DNA of 51,293 bases, taken from contig JAQBQF010000310.1 in NCBI GenBank assembly GCA_028287115.1, forward strand, positions 1 to 51,293. The letters are read 5' to 3'. The notes below the pieces were generated by a model. That model saw only the letters and a program-made list of their open reading frames with translations, had not been told where the DNA came from and ran no database searches. Position numbers and translations under genes: made by a program. This document shows, one piece after another, positions 43,390 through 51,293 of this stretch. Numbering within the stretch: position 1 is the stretch's first letter; each line of letters opens with the position of its first letter. The stretch is from Myxococcales bacterium (lineage in GTDB: Bacteria; Myxococcota_A; Polyangia; Haliangiales; Haliangiaceae).

Positions 43390-44058
43390 CTACTTCGGAA
43401 GTGGGCAGACATAGCCATCGATGAAGACGTCGTACGTCTGTTCGACGCACTTGACCTTGTACAGATCGATGATCGAGCCGCAGCGGCCGCCCTCGCCGAC
43501 GTTGCCGAAGCGTGCGGCCTCGGCATCGCTTCGCGTCTGGAACGGGTGCGATCCGTTCTCGCAGGTCGCGTTGACGAGCCACTCGTTCTCCGCCTTGATC
43601 CCGCAGATCTCGATCGGCTGCGCCTTCGAGGACCGCGCGTCGGCGAGCTTCTTGACGTTCGCGCCCTTTCGATGCGCCCATTCGGCGGCAGGCACTCCGA
43701 CGGCACGTTGGACGTCGTGGTTGTCACAGGTGCGAAGCTGATCGAGCTTGGGGGCCGCGGCGTCGGAAATACAGGCGGCGACCGTGTCACAGCTATCGTG
43801 ATCGACGAAGCACGGTCCGAACGTGTTCCGAAACGGGGCCATCGTCGGATCGTCGAGCTGCTTCAGGCAGGCTTCGTGGTCGAGGTCCATCTTCTCGAAC
43901 ATCGCGCAGCCGGCGTTCTTGAGCTTCGTGAACCGCGAGCAGAACATCTCCGCCGTGATCTGCCTCGGCGGGGCGGGCTTCGCAACCGCGGTCGGCTTCG
44001 CAGGCGCGCTCGAACCGCCGCACGCACACACGACGGCGACGAACAACGCTCCCTTCAT
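43390..44058 (-). CDS. Cysteine-containing lipoprotein
   Basis: The 222-residue protein has a short signal peptide with cysteine at 12 (VVCACGGSS), a Pro/Ala/Lys linker and a mature domain with about ten cysteines. Examples are MFCSRFTKLKNAGCAMF, CFVDHDSCDTVAACIS and GGRCGSIIDLYKVKCVEQ. It is probably a disulphide-rich exported protein of two small domains. No family was assigned. The gene is divergent from the GNAT gene at 44091, with only 32 bases between them. Confidence 0.7.
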   Translation of the reverse strand: MKGALFVAVVCACGGSSAPAKPTAVAKPAPPRQITAEMFCSRFTKLKNAGCAMFEKMDLDHEACLKQLDDPTMAPFRNTFGPCFVDHDSCDTVAACISDAAAPKLDQLRTCDNHDVQRAVGVPAAEWAHRKGANVKKLADARSSKAQPIEICGIKAENEWLVNATCENGSHPFQTRSDAEAARFGNVGEGGRCGSIIDLYKVKCVEQTYDVFIDGYVCPLPK

Positions 44059-44090
44059 GCGGCGACGCTATCACGCTATCTTGGACGCCG

Positions 44091-44615
44091 ATGACCATCC
44101 GAGCCGCGGCCCCTGGGGACTTCGATGCGATCGCCGCAATCACGAATCACTACATCGCGACGACCGCGATCCACTTTTCTTACGACCCGGTCACGCGCGA
44201 CGAGCTCGTCGACGCCTGGCAATCGACTCGCGAGCGCCATCCCTGGCTCGTCCTCGAGCAGGCGGGAGTCATCATCGGCTACGCGAAGTCAGGCCCGTGG
44301 CGCGAGCGCGCCGCGTATGCATGGACGTGCGAAGTCGGGCTCTACGTCGTCGAGGGTGCGCACCGCCGCGGCCTCGGAACGGCGCTGTACTCGGAGCTCC
44401 TCGACCAGTGCGCCGCGTTCGGCCTGCGCTCGGCGGTCGCCGGGATCACCGTGCCAAATCCTGCGAGCGTCGCGCTGCACGAGCGACTCGGCTTTGTGCT
44501 CGTCGGGGTGTTCCGCGATGCCGGCTGGAAGCAGGGCGCGTGGCACGACGTCGTGTTCTATCAAAAGCTGTTGGCGACCGGGCCTCGCGGCCCTAACGCA
44601 GGCGACGCGTCATGA
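44091..44615 (+). CDS. GNAT acetyltransferase of the phosphinothricin/methionine-sulfone type
   Basis: The 174-residue protein begins TIRAAAPGDFDAIAAITNHYI and has the block CEVGLYVVEGAHRRGLGTALYSELL with the acetyl-CoA loop. GFVLVGVFRDAGWKQGAWHDVVFYQK near the end is typical of the Pat/MddA subfamily. Known members acetylate phosphinothricin, methionine sulfoximine or methionine sulfone. It is divergent from a lipoprotein gene and its last 23 bases overlap the end of the convergent second GNAT gene. Confidence 0.9.
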   Translation: MTIRAAAPGDFDAIAAITNHYIATTAIHFSYDPVTRDELVDAWQSTRERHPWLVLEQAGVIIGYAKSGPWRERAAYAWTCEVGLYVVEGAHRRGLGTALYSELLDQCAAFGLRSAVAGITVPNPASVALHERLGFVLVGVFRDAGWKQGAWHDVVFYQKLLATGPRGPNAGDAS

Positions 44616-45039
44616 TCGCGCGCGGTGATCGGACAAACCCGCTGCGTTCGTAGAGCCGCATCGCCGGGTTCTCCGGACGCACTTGCAGGTGCAGCGCCGC
44701 GATGTCGCGACGGCGAAGCTCGGGATCGAGCAGCTCGAGCGCCGCTGCACCGGCGCCGCGGCCGCGCGCGTCGTCATCGATCCACAACTCCGTCAGGTAG
44801 GCGTCGCGGCCGCCGAACTCGAGATCGTAGCTGAATGCGACGATCGCGTAGCCGACGACCGCGGCGTCGTCCAGGACGAGCCAGACGCCGCCCAGGCTCG
44901 GATCACCGAGCAGCCTGCGCAGCGCCGCTTCGAGCGGGGCGTCCTGAATCGTGATCCCCTCGTGGTCGTTGAGCGCGCGGGTTCGCGGGAGCACGAGCGC
45001 GAGGTCTTCGAGGCTGGCAGGCCGTAGGCGGAACGACAT
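44593..45039 (-). CDS. GNAT-family N-acetyltransferase
   Basis: ATG 45039 begins MSFRLRPASLEDLALVLPRTRAL, the usual first strand of GNAT enzymes; the frame upstream lacks conserved sequence. The acetyl-CoA region is LTELWIDDDARGRGAGAAALELL, and ALHLQVRPENPAMRLYERSGFV completes the fold in 148 residues. The acceptor is unknown. It overlaps the convergent GNAT gene by 23 bases; the two are different subfamilies, not a duplication. Confidence 0.9.
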   Translation of the reverse strand: MSFRLRPASLEDLALVLPRTRALNDHEGITIQDAPLEAALRRLLGDPSLGGVWLVLDDAAVVGYAIVAFSYDLEFGGRDAYLTELWIDDDARGRGAGAAALELLDPELRRRDIAALHLQVRPENPAMRLYERSGFVRSPRAIMTRRLR

Positions 45040-45086
45040 GGCAACGTAGTACCTCGAACGCCCAGATCGCGCGCGTTGACGAGGTC

Positions 45087-45890
45087 TTGCATCCGGGTTT
45101 CTCCGCCAGCCCGACCTGGACCCGACAAGACACTGATCCCTACCCGAACCTGCGTTACCCTCATGATGTCGTGGCACGGCCCTATCAGCTCTACGTCGAC
45201 CAGACCTACAAGTTCGTCTCCGATGTCGTCCGCGGTTGCGCGCGCGTCCTCGAAGTGGGCTGTGGCCGTGGCGATGTCGCGCGCCTGCTCGGACGCGAGG
45301 GCATCAGCGTTACCGCAATCGATTTGAAGCTCGTGGATTCGCGACCCTCGCCCGGTGTGAAGTTCGTCGAAGCCGACTTCCTGCGGTTCGAAGACGCGCC
45401 GTTCGACGCGGTGATCTTCACGTCCTCGCTCCATCACATCCATCCGCTCCAGGCGGCGATCGATCGGGCTCATCGCCTGCTGGCCCCCGGTGGCACGCTG
45501 GTCGCTGAAGAATTCGACCTCGATGCACCGCGGCCGCTGACCGCGCGCTGGTACTACGACATGCAAGAGCTCCTCGCCGCCGCCGACCTGTACCCGGCCG
45601 AGCGCGTCGATCCGCCGAGCAACGACGATCCCCGGATGCGCTGGCTCGATGCGCACGTCCATACGCCACCGCTCGCGACCGGCCGCCAGATGCTGACCGC
45701 GATCGCTTCGCGCTTCGCGATCCGCGATACGACCCGCTGTCCGTATCTGTTTCGCTATCTGTGCAACGGTCTGCCCGATGACGAGCGAGGTGGCAAGATC
45801 GCCGCTCACGTGCTGATGACAGAACAACGCAGGATCACGTCAGCAGCTCTCGATGCGGTGGGCTTGCGTATCGTAGCGATGTCGCAGTAG
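45087..45890 (+). CDS. SAM-dependent methyltransferase
   Basis: The protein has a class I methyltransferase core: motif I VLEVGCGRGDVARLL, the acidic residue in TAIDLKLV, the DFLRFEDAPFDAVIFTSSLHHI segment and the HRLLAPGGTLVAEEFD strand. It has about 267 residues from a TTG at 45087 preceded by GAGG; the exact start is uncertain. The substrate-binding C-terminal region contains an ARWYYDMQELL segment and a Met/Leu-rich helix. The substrate is unknown. It is divergent from the GNAT gene by 47 bases and followed by the phosphatase gene 14 bases later. Confidence 0.85.
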   Translation: MHPGFSASPTWTRQDTDPYPNLRYPHDVVARPYQLYVDQTYKFVSDVVRGCARVLEVGCGRGDVARLLGREGISVTAIDLKLVDSRPSPGVKFVEADFLRFEDAPFDAVIFTSSLHHIHPLQAAIDRAHRLLAPGGTLVAEEFDLDAPRPLTARWYYDMQELLAAADLYPAERVDPPSNDDPRMRWLDAHVHTPPLATGRQMLTAIASRFAIRDTTRCPYLFRYLCNGLPDDERGGKIAAHVLMTEQRRITSAALDAVGLRIVAMSQ

Positions 45891-45904
45891 TGCATTCTCC
45901 ATAA

Positions 45905-46525
45905 GTGATCGGCTCCGGGTTCGAGTACGTCGTCAAGGTCCAGCCCCTCAAGGGTGCCGGGCAGGATCGTGCCGCGGTGTTCGAGCGTGACGGCGGCGTC
46001 TTGATCGCGCTCGCCGACGGCGCCGGCGGCACCAGCAACGGCGCGGTCGCCGCGCAAGCGATCATCGACACCGCCGAGATGCTGCGCAACGCGGACGCCG
46101 AATGGAGCATCGTGCTCCGCCAGCTCGACGGCGACTCGCTGCGTCTCGACGGCGGGCAATCGACCGCGGTCGTCCTCGCAGTCACCGAGCACGGCGTACG
46201 CGGTGCGAGCGTCGGCGATTCAGGCGCATGGCTGATCCGTAACGGCGACATCGACGACCTGACGCACGCGCAGCACGCGAAGCCGCTCGTCGGCGCAGGT
46301 GCGACGCCGGTCTCGACCGCGACCGGTCCGCTCGGCGCGGGCACGTTGCTCGTCGCATCCGACGGCCTGTTTCGCTACGCAAAGATCGCCGACATCGGCA
46401 AGATCGCGAGCGGGCCGGATCTTGCGGCCGCCGCCGAGCAGCTCATCGAGCTCGTGCGGATCCAGCCCGCCGGCAACGTCCCCGACGACGTCGCGATCGT
46501 GCTGTGTCGCGTGCTCGTGGTGTGA
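45905..46525 (+). CDS. PP2C-type serine/threonine phosphatase
   Basis: A short PP2C domain of 206 residues from a GTG start. Metal-binding and catalytic patterns are seen in order: GQDRAAVF, LIALADGAGGTSNG, GASVGDSGAW, LLVASDGLFRYA and the final DDVAIVLCR. The product would dephosphorylate Ser/Thr targets of the kinases that are numerous in myxobacteria. It lies 14 bases after the methyltransferase gene and is probably cotranscribed with it. No kinase gene is nearby. Confidence 0.9.
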   Translation: MIGSGFEYVVKVQPLKGAGQDRAAVFERDGGVLIALADGAGGTSNGAVAAQAIIDTAEMLRNADAEWSIVLRQLDGDSLRLDGGQSTAVVLAVTEHGVRGASVGDSGAWLIRNGDIDDLTHAQHAKPLVGAGATPVSTATGPLGAGTLLVASDGLFRYAKIADIGKIASGPDLAAAAEQLIELVRIQPAGNVPDDVAIVLCRVLVV

Positions 46526-47298
46526 AGCACCGACGCTGCTGCGAGCCAGAATCATAGCTGCTCGTTTGCCCGATCTCGTTTGCCCGTCGGTGAGATCGAT
46601 GCAGTTCAATTCGGCAGCGTCGCCTTCGGTCGGCCAGGAATGGAGAGCGCTACATCGGCACGAAGGCGATCTGTCCGATCCGGACGAGGCGATTCACCGA
46701 AGTGGCGCAGGCGGCCGAGCGATATCCTTCCGAAGGGAACGCCTTCGGTCGTGCGGTAAAGACGGTCGTCGCAGAACGCGCGGCGGGCCTATGGATTTGA
46801 CTAACCCACACGCCCGCGCTCCTCCCCGAATCCAAAAATAAATTGATCCGAAAACGGAGCGCTCGCGCGCGGGCCAGCGCATGTGCGTTTTGTGAGCTGC
46901 CCGGACGCGGTGAGCGGATGGGGCAATGGGCAGGTCATAAAACCACAGCGTGCCTCGCGTTCTGCGACGGAGGTAGGCGCGGCTGAAGCAGGCCCTCGCG
47001 CGGCGAATGCGTTCACCGAGATCCGGAGCGCCGACCAGCTGTGATGCAGAGAGGGCGGAACATCGGTGAAATCGACGGATCGCTCGGGTCCGTCGTTGTG
47101 AATAGCGTCGCTGACCTTGCCCCAGGATCCGGCGGGAAAGGCTGAGCTTCACTCAAGCTCGAATTCGGTCCACCTCGACCGCGAGACGCGCGGGTGCAGC
47201 GGCGCGTGTTTCGGCACTGCTCCGCAATGTCCGCCCGAACACGACTGCGCCCTCGTGGCCCGCCGGTCGAAATCGTTGTGTTCAACGGTTGAGAATTC
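46526..47298. other. Long intergenic stretch without a supported gene
   Basis: No frame here shows a signal peptide, domain motif or ribosome binding site; the open frames on both strands are Arg-rich and look like chance. A perfect 7-bp inverted repeat CCGAAGG-GAACG-CCTTCGG lies at 46730-46748 and could form a hairpin. The stretch ends where the second transposase-carrying repeat begins. A small RNA cannot be excluded. Confidence 0.4.
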
Positions 47299-48099
47299 GG
47301 TGTCAGACGGGTGAGATACACAAACAGTGCGAAAATCATGTCGAGTGGCTGAATTCCAGTCCTGAGCCCACTCTCGGTCCTAGTCATCATGTCTCCAAAA
47401 TCGCGAAAGAAGCACGTCCAGCTCTCGCTCGACCGAGCTCGCAAGCCGGACGGGAAGCACGGTGGCTGGCGGCCGGGTGCGGGTCGCAACAAGAAGCCGG
47501 GCGCGGTCTCGCATGATTCGCGCGAGGCGCTGCCGTCGCGGTTCCCGGTCCACGTCACGCTGCGAATCGTCGAGGGGGTCGGCTCGCTCGCGCGCGATCA
47601 CCTCATGAAGGTCATCCGCAAGTCCGTAGCGGACTCTCACAAGAGCTGGTTCCGGATCGTCGAATTCAACGTCCTGTCGAATCACCTGCATCTAGTCTGC
47701 GAAGCCCAGAGCAAGCGACATCTGGCGTGCGGCATTCAGGGCTTCGAGGTCCGCACGGCACGCAGGCTCAATCGCGTGCTGAAGCGTAAGGGCAAGCTGT
47801 TCGCGCAGCGCTATCACGTGAGGCAGCTGAAGAGTCCCAAGGAGGTCCGCAACGCGCTGCGATACGTCCTGCTCAACCGGAAGCATCACAATCGCGAGCA
47901 GAAGTTCGCGAAGTTCTGGATCGATCCTTACTCGAGCGCCGCGTGGTTCCCCGGCTGGGCCGGGCCGATTAACGTGAACACCGATTGGAAACGCGAGCTC
48001 GTCAACATGCAACGGCCGACCGCCGAGGCGACGGTGTGGTTACTCACGACGGGTTGGCGCCGGCATGGCTTATTGCGCTTCGATGAAGCGCCCGCATGA
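47299..48099 (+). repeat. Dispersed repeat unit B carrying the transposase
   Basis: The unit is homologous to 7324-8122 in the opposite orientation. It starts with GGTGTCAGACG at 47299-47309, continues with a conserved 80-base leader and ends with the transposase stop codon. The sequence after the stop is not shared, and no target duplication is visible. Confidence 0.65.
47389..48099 (+). CDS. REP-associated tyrosine transposase (Y1/HUH family), copy B
   Basis: The copy has the same length (236 residues) and domains as the gene at 7324-8034: a basic arm with GGWRPGAGR, the core with RFPVHVTLRI, the His-x-His motif in NHLHLVCEA and the Tyr-containing LRYVLLNRKHHN. Differences from the first copy are spread along the protein and most are conservative (Lys/Arg, Ile/Val, Asp/Glu), so both look to be under selection. 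The two copies are not a very recent duplication. Two decayed genes follow on the other strand, as if the insertion or associated rearrangement disrupted this place. Confidence 0.85.
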   Translation: MSPKSRKKHVQLSLDRARKPDGKHGGWRPGAGRNKKPGAVSHDSREALPSRFPVHVTLRIVEGVGSLARDHLMKVIRKSVADSHKSWFRIVEFNVLSNHLHLVCEAQSKRHLACGIQGFEVRTARRLNRVLKRKGKLFAQRYHVRQLKSPKEVRNALRYVLLNRKHHNREQKFAKFWIDPYSSAAWFPGWAGPINVNTDWKRELVNMQRPTAEATVWLLTTGWRRHGLLRFDEAPA

Positions 48100-48175
48100 C
48101 CCGCCGCTCTGCGTTGGTGCATTTGCAATATGCGGTTGCTGCAAGTGCACGGTCGCATCTTGCGCAAGCGAGGAT

Positions 48176-48390
48176 CTGATCGGAATCGAGACTTAGAATG
48201 TTCGTCGACACGAGGACCGTTGCATCGTCGAGCTTCTCGTGCGTCTGCGCGTCGACGAGCTCGCCCTCGATGATCGCGTCACGTGGGAGCTCGTGAGTCC
48301 TCGCCGCCACACACTCGGCAATGCAGCGAGCGCTTTCGCGGAGCTACACGCAGCGAGAGCGAACATGAACGGGAAACGCACAGGGATCAT
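48176..48390 (-). pseudogene. Decayed N-terminus of an exported carboxypeptidase-regulatory/TonB-receptor-like protein
   Basis: AAGGAG lies 7 bases before an ATG at 48390, and the frame begins with a signal-peptide-like MIPVRFPFMFALAAC and AKALAALP. The frame then loses sense, but the next frame continues as RDAIIEGELVDAQTHEKL and DDATVLVSTNILSLDSDQ. That is the first strand of a carboxypeptidase-regulatory or TonB-receptor plug-type repeat. After about residue 70 no homologous sequence follows, and the transposase element lies about 75 bases further. It is a frameshifted, truncated remnant. Confidence 0.5.
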
Positions 48391-48466
48391 CGAGCGCTCC
48401 TTTGCGCGTGCGACCATCAACCGCGGTAGTTCGTTCTCGCGGGAAACCCGCAGACCACGTTCAGCA

Positions 48467-48768
48467 TCACGCGTCGCGGGTCGAGCTCGTCGAGTCGGGC
48501 TCGGTGCTGTAGGGCGTGTACGCCGTCCAGCCGGTCTCGATGTGCTCGTGCTGGCGCTTGAGACCTCTGACCGCGAGCCGGAACAGCTCGGAGCGCCATT
48601 CCGACTTGGTGATGTTTCGTAGTCGCTGTCGCCTCGGACGATGTTCGACGCGTCTTGATCCGCGTGACCATGATGAGTACCGACGAGCTACCCGATCTGG
48701 CGACAATCTTGCTCGAGCGACGACTGGCATGCGCAAGCGAACAGTGCCGCGAGCAACACCGCCCGCAT
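48467..48768 (-). pseudogene. Possible decayed lipoprotein gene
   Basis: An ATG at 48768, three bases after the speA stop codon, begins MRAVLLAALFACACQSSLEQ, a good lipoprotein signal, but a TAG ends the frame after 26 codons. The same frame then reads LVGTHHGHADQDASNIVRGD. A shift leads to NITKSEWRSELFRLAVRGLK and on to GWTAYTPYSTEPD, ending at 48467. Together these pieces would make a 100-residue lipoprotein with one nonsense and one frameshift change. The reconstruction is by eye and needs comparison with relatives. Confidence 0.4.
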
Positions 48769-48771
48769 CGG

Positions 48772-50709
48772 CTACTCGCGGTCGAGGTACGTGTAGCCGA
48801 TCATGCCCTGGCGGAAGCGATTGATGAGCGTGCGGCTCTCTTCGATCGTCATCAGCTTCTTGCGGAGGGCTTGCTCGACGTTGTTGCGCATGCGGCCGAG
48901 GAGATCGCTCGGCGAGTAGTCGACGAACTGGAGGACTTCGCTGACCGTGTCGCCGGCGACGACTTCTTTGACGTCGTAATCGCCTTCGGGCGAGAGCTGG
49001 ACGTGGACGGTGTTGGTGTCGCCGAACAGGTTGTGGAGATCGCCGAGGATCTCCTGGTACGCGCCGACGAGGAAGATCCCGAGGTAGTAGTCCTGCTTGT
49101 CGGCCTTCGGGTGCAGCTCGAGCACGTGCTTGACGTCGCGAAGATCGATGAACGAATCGATCTTGCCGTCGGAGTCACACGTGATGTCCGCGAGCGTCGC
49201 GCGACGGGTCGGCTCTTCGTTGAGACGATGGATCGGACAGATCGGGAACAGCTGATCGACGGCCCAGGCGTCGGGGACGGACTGGAACATCGAGAAGTTG
49301 CAGAAGTAGGTGTCCGAGAGCGCCTTCTCGAGACCTTCGAGCTCCTCGGGGACGTGCGCTTGATTGCGCACGATCATGAGGACGCGCTCGCAGATCGCCC
49401 AGAACAGGTTTTCGCAGAGCACGCGGTGCTCGAGCGAGAGGTGCCCCAGGTTGAACAGCTGGAGGACCTGATCCTTGTACTCGACGGCGTCGTGATAGCT
49501 CTCGAGCACGTTCTTTGCGGAGACGCCTTGGTAGGTCTCCCACATGTTCGTGACGAGCGGCGGTGCCGGGCGCACCAGCTGCTGCGGAATATGGGTGTTG
49601 AACTCGGTGACCCCGAGGACGTTGACGACGAGCACGCTGTGGTGTGCGGCGATCGCGCGGCCGGACTCGCTGACGATGTTCGGATGCGGAACTCCATCGG
49701 CGTCGCAGATCTCTTTGATCGCGTAGACGACGTCGTTCGCGTATTCCTGCACCGTGTAGTTCATCGACGAGGCGAAGTTCGTCTGCGAACCGTCGTAGTC
49801 GACGCCGAGCCCGCCGCCGACATCGACGTACGAGAGTCCCTTGGCGCCGAGCTTGTAGAGCTCGACGAACAGGCGCCCGGCTTCACGCAGCGCGTTCTTG
49901 ACGCTCTTGATCGCGGAGATCTGCGAGCCGAGGTGGAAGTGCAGCAGCTTGACGGTGTCGGCCTCGCCCCACGCCTTGAGCTTGTCGATGGCCTCGACCA
50001 TCTCCGCGGCGGACAGGCCGAACTTCGAGAAATCGCCGCCGGATTGTTCCCAGCGGCCCGCGCCGCGCGACGAGAGCCGTGCCCGGATGCCGAGCTGGGC
50101 CTTGATCTTCACGCGCTCGCTCACGCGATGAATGTTGTCGAGCTCGGTCGGCTTTTCGACGACGAGGATCACCGTCTTGCCCATCTTCGAGGCGAGCAGC
50201 GCGGTCTCGATGTACTCCTCGTCCTTGTAGCCGTTGCAGATGATCAGGGCTTCGTCGTCCGTGTGGATCGCCATGATCGCGAGGAGCTCGGGCTTGCTGC
50301 CCGCCTCGAGACCGTAGTGGAACGGTCGGCCGAACTCGATGATCTCTTCGACGACGGTACGGTTCTGATTGACCTTGATCGGGTAGACGCCGCGGTACTG
50401 GCCGCCGTAGCCGTACTCGCGAATCGCGCCGTTGAACGCGCCGCACAGAAGCTCGATCCGAGCTTTCAGGATGTCGCTGAACCGGAGCAGGATCGGGAGC
50501 TGGATACCGCGAGCGACCAGCTCGTCGATCAGCTCCTTCATGTCGATCTCGCCCTGGCCCTCGCCACGCGGCTGAACGATCAGATTGCCCGCATCGTTGA
50601 CGCCGAAATATCCACAGCCCCAGCGCGGGATGTTGTACGTGTCATTTGCGTCGGCGGCAGTCCACCGGCGCAGAGGATCGTGAGCAAGCAAAGCTTTGGC
50701 GCGCGCCAT
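48772..50709 (-). CDS. speA: Biosynthetic arginine decarboxylase
   Basis: A 645-residue protein of the alanine-racemase-fold decarboxylases, the usual length for SpeA. It has the N-terminal YNIPRWGCGYFGVND segment, the PLP-binding Lys112 in VYPIKVNQ, FHYGLEAGSKPELL, the glycine loop YVDVGGGLGVDYDGS and the C-terminal catalytic region. It makes agmatine from arginine, the first step of polyamine synthesis. No agmatinase or agmatine deiminase gene is in the window. The gene is 83 bases from the unknown gene upstream and reads leftward. Confidence 0.96.
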   Translation of the reverse strand: MARAKALLAHDPLRRWTAADANDTYNIPRWGCGYFGVNDAGNLIVQPRGEGQGEIDMKELIDELVARGIQLPILLRFSDILKARIELLCGAFNGAIREYGYGGQYRGVYPIKVNQNRTVVEEIIEFGRPFHYGLEAGSKPELLAIMAIHTDDEALIICNGYKDEEYIETALLASKMGKTVILVVEKPTELDNIHRVSERVKIKAQLGIRARLSSRGAGRWEQSGGDFSKFGLSAAEMVEAIDKLKAWGEADTVKLLHFHLGSQISAIKSVKNALREAGRLFVELYKLGAKGLSYVDVGGGLGVDYDGSQTNFASSMNYTVQEYANDVVYAIKEICDADGVPHPNIVSESGRAIAAHHSVLVVNVLGVTEFNTHIPQQLVRPAPPLVTNMWETYQGVSAKNVLESYHDAVEYKDQVLQLFNLGHLSLEHRVLCENLFWAICERVLMIVRNQAHVPEELEGLEKALSDTYFCNFSMFQSVPDAWAVDQLFPICPIHRLNEEPTRRATLADITCDSDGKIDSFIDLRDVKHVLELHPKADKQDYYLGIFLVGAYQEILGDLHNLFGDTNTVHVQLSPEGDYDVKEVVAGDTVSEVLQFVDYSPSDLLGRMRNNVEQALRKKLMTIEESRTLINRFRQGMIGYTYLDRE

Positions 50710-50792
50710 CTTCTTCGATCAGTGAGTACGGCCAATCGCCCCCCGGTGCAATGGGGATCTTTCAGCTAATGCTCGACGAGCCGGCGACCCGA

Positions 50793-51287
50793 TCAACGCT
50801 GGACGATGCGCGCTTGCGGCAGCGCCTGCTGGCGAGCGGTCGCCGCGCGAAGCTTGTCAAGGACCGTCGGCGGCACGAACACGCCACTCGCCGCGTCGAC
50901 GACGATGCCGCGCTCCGCGAGATCCTCGACGAACAGCATCCCGTTCGTGAGGTTCTTCATGTGGACCGAGGCCCACGCGAGCTTCTTGCCGCGCTTGCGA
51001 ATCGAGAGCGAGCAGTTGGCAACCTTGATCTTCTCGATGTCGGCGAGCCCGATCTGGCCTTTCTTCGTGTGTGTCAGCTCCGTCGCAGCGAGCACGAACG
51101 GATCGTAATCGCGGCGTGGGGCGCTCCGCAGGCGCTCGTGGAGCTCGGTGAACGCGAAGTCGATGGCCTCGCCGACATTCTTGTAGCGCGCGGAGATTGC
51201 GAGATTTCGGCGATCGCGGGTCACGATCTCGAGCCGGCCCAACTGGAAGCGCCGGTTGGCGGTCGCCTTGTTCTTTCCCGCATTCAC
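50793..51287 (-). CDS. Hypothetical protein at the window edge
   Basis: The frame gives 164 residues from a GTG at 51287 but remains open to the window end, so the true start may be outside. The sequence is basic (KNKATANRRFQLGRLEIVTRD, RKRGKKLAWASVHMKNL) and strand-rich, with a region VDAASGVFVPPTVLDKLRAA near the C-terminus. I do not recognise a family. The gene is read in the same direction as speA and lies 83 bases before it. Confidence 0.55.
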   Translation of the reverse strand: MNAGKNKATANRRFQLGRLEIVTRDRRNLAISARYKNVGEAIDFAFTELHERLRSAPRRDYDPFVLAATELTHTKKGQIGLADIEKIKVANCSLSIRKRGKKLAWASVHMKNLTNGMLFVEDLAERGIVVDAASGVFVPPTVLDKLRAATARQQALPQARIVQR

Positions 51288-51293
51288 CGCGGC

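Noticed and set aside
48655..50769. 704-residue plus-strand frame opposite speA
   Set aside because: Shadow frame; SpeA motifs on the minus strand are unambiguous.

Overview
The window is high-GC DNA (about two thirds G+C by eye) from a Gram-negative, predatory or soil-type deltaproteobacterium, most like the myxobacteria and in particular the Kofleriaceae/Polyangia. The indications are many secreted lipoproteins that open with short signal peptides followed by CGD or CGG and Asp/Pro/Ala-rich linkers, an NtrC-type two-component system, a sigma factor fused to surface repeats, a lysyl oxidase, GMC and MauG-like redox enzymes, and frequent GTG starts. This placement is inference; no rRNA or other marker gene is present, and no tRNA or CRISPR array was seen.

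Layout. 1-7.3 kb: end of a hybrid kinase, a GMC oxidoreductase, a secreted HELxEAxTDP protein, and a very large ECF-sigma/transmembrane/repeat/PDZ fusion. 7.3-8.1 kb: first copy of a REP-type (HUH/Y1) transposase. 8.2-11 kb: two large lipoproteins. 11-12.6 kb: a leftward unit of universal stress protein, fluoride channel (crcB) and protein-isoaspartate methyltransferase (pcm). 12.7-17.5 kb: a sensor kinase split by an in-frame amber codon, its NtrC-family regulator, a GNAT acetyltransferase and two Ala/Lys-rich exported proteins behind a sigma-54-like promoter. A 19-bp dyad occurs both before the kinase and before that promoter, which suggests an autoregulated circuit. 17.5-19.1 kb: a 2OG-Fe(II) oxygenase and a pirin.

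19.1-22.7 kb is visibly lower in GC and holds short genes and gene fragments that look like a toxin-immunity graveyard: toxin-like C-terminal tails without starts, each followed by an overlapping small gene, and an Imm11-like protein. 23-30 kb returns to normal composition: a membrane protein, a porin, a lysyl oxidase lipoprotein, a TetR regulator facing a metal-dependent hydrolase/SDR pair with a clear operator, and a di-heme peroxidase. 30-34.7 kb holds a tightly overlapping tyrosine/homogentisate catabolic operon (fumarylacetoacetase, maleylacetoacetate isomerase, HPPD, homogentisate dioxygenase). 34.7-43 kb: an FMN reductase, msrA, a ceramidase-like lipoprotein, a Gly/Trp-rich exported protein whose ribosome binding site lies in a hairpin, a second membrane-anchored repeat protein without the sigma part, and pruA. 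43-51.3 kb: small lipoproteins, two GNATs, a methyltransferase, a PP2C-type phosphatase, the second transposase copy beside two decayed genes, biosynthetic arginine decarboxylase (speA), and an unknown gene at the edge.
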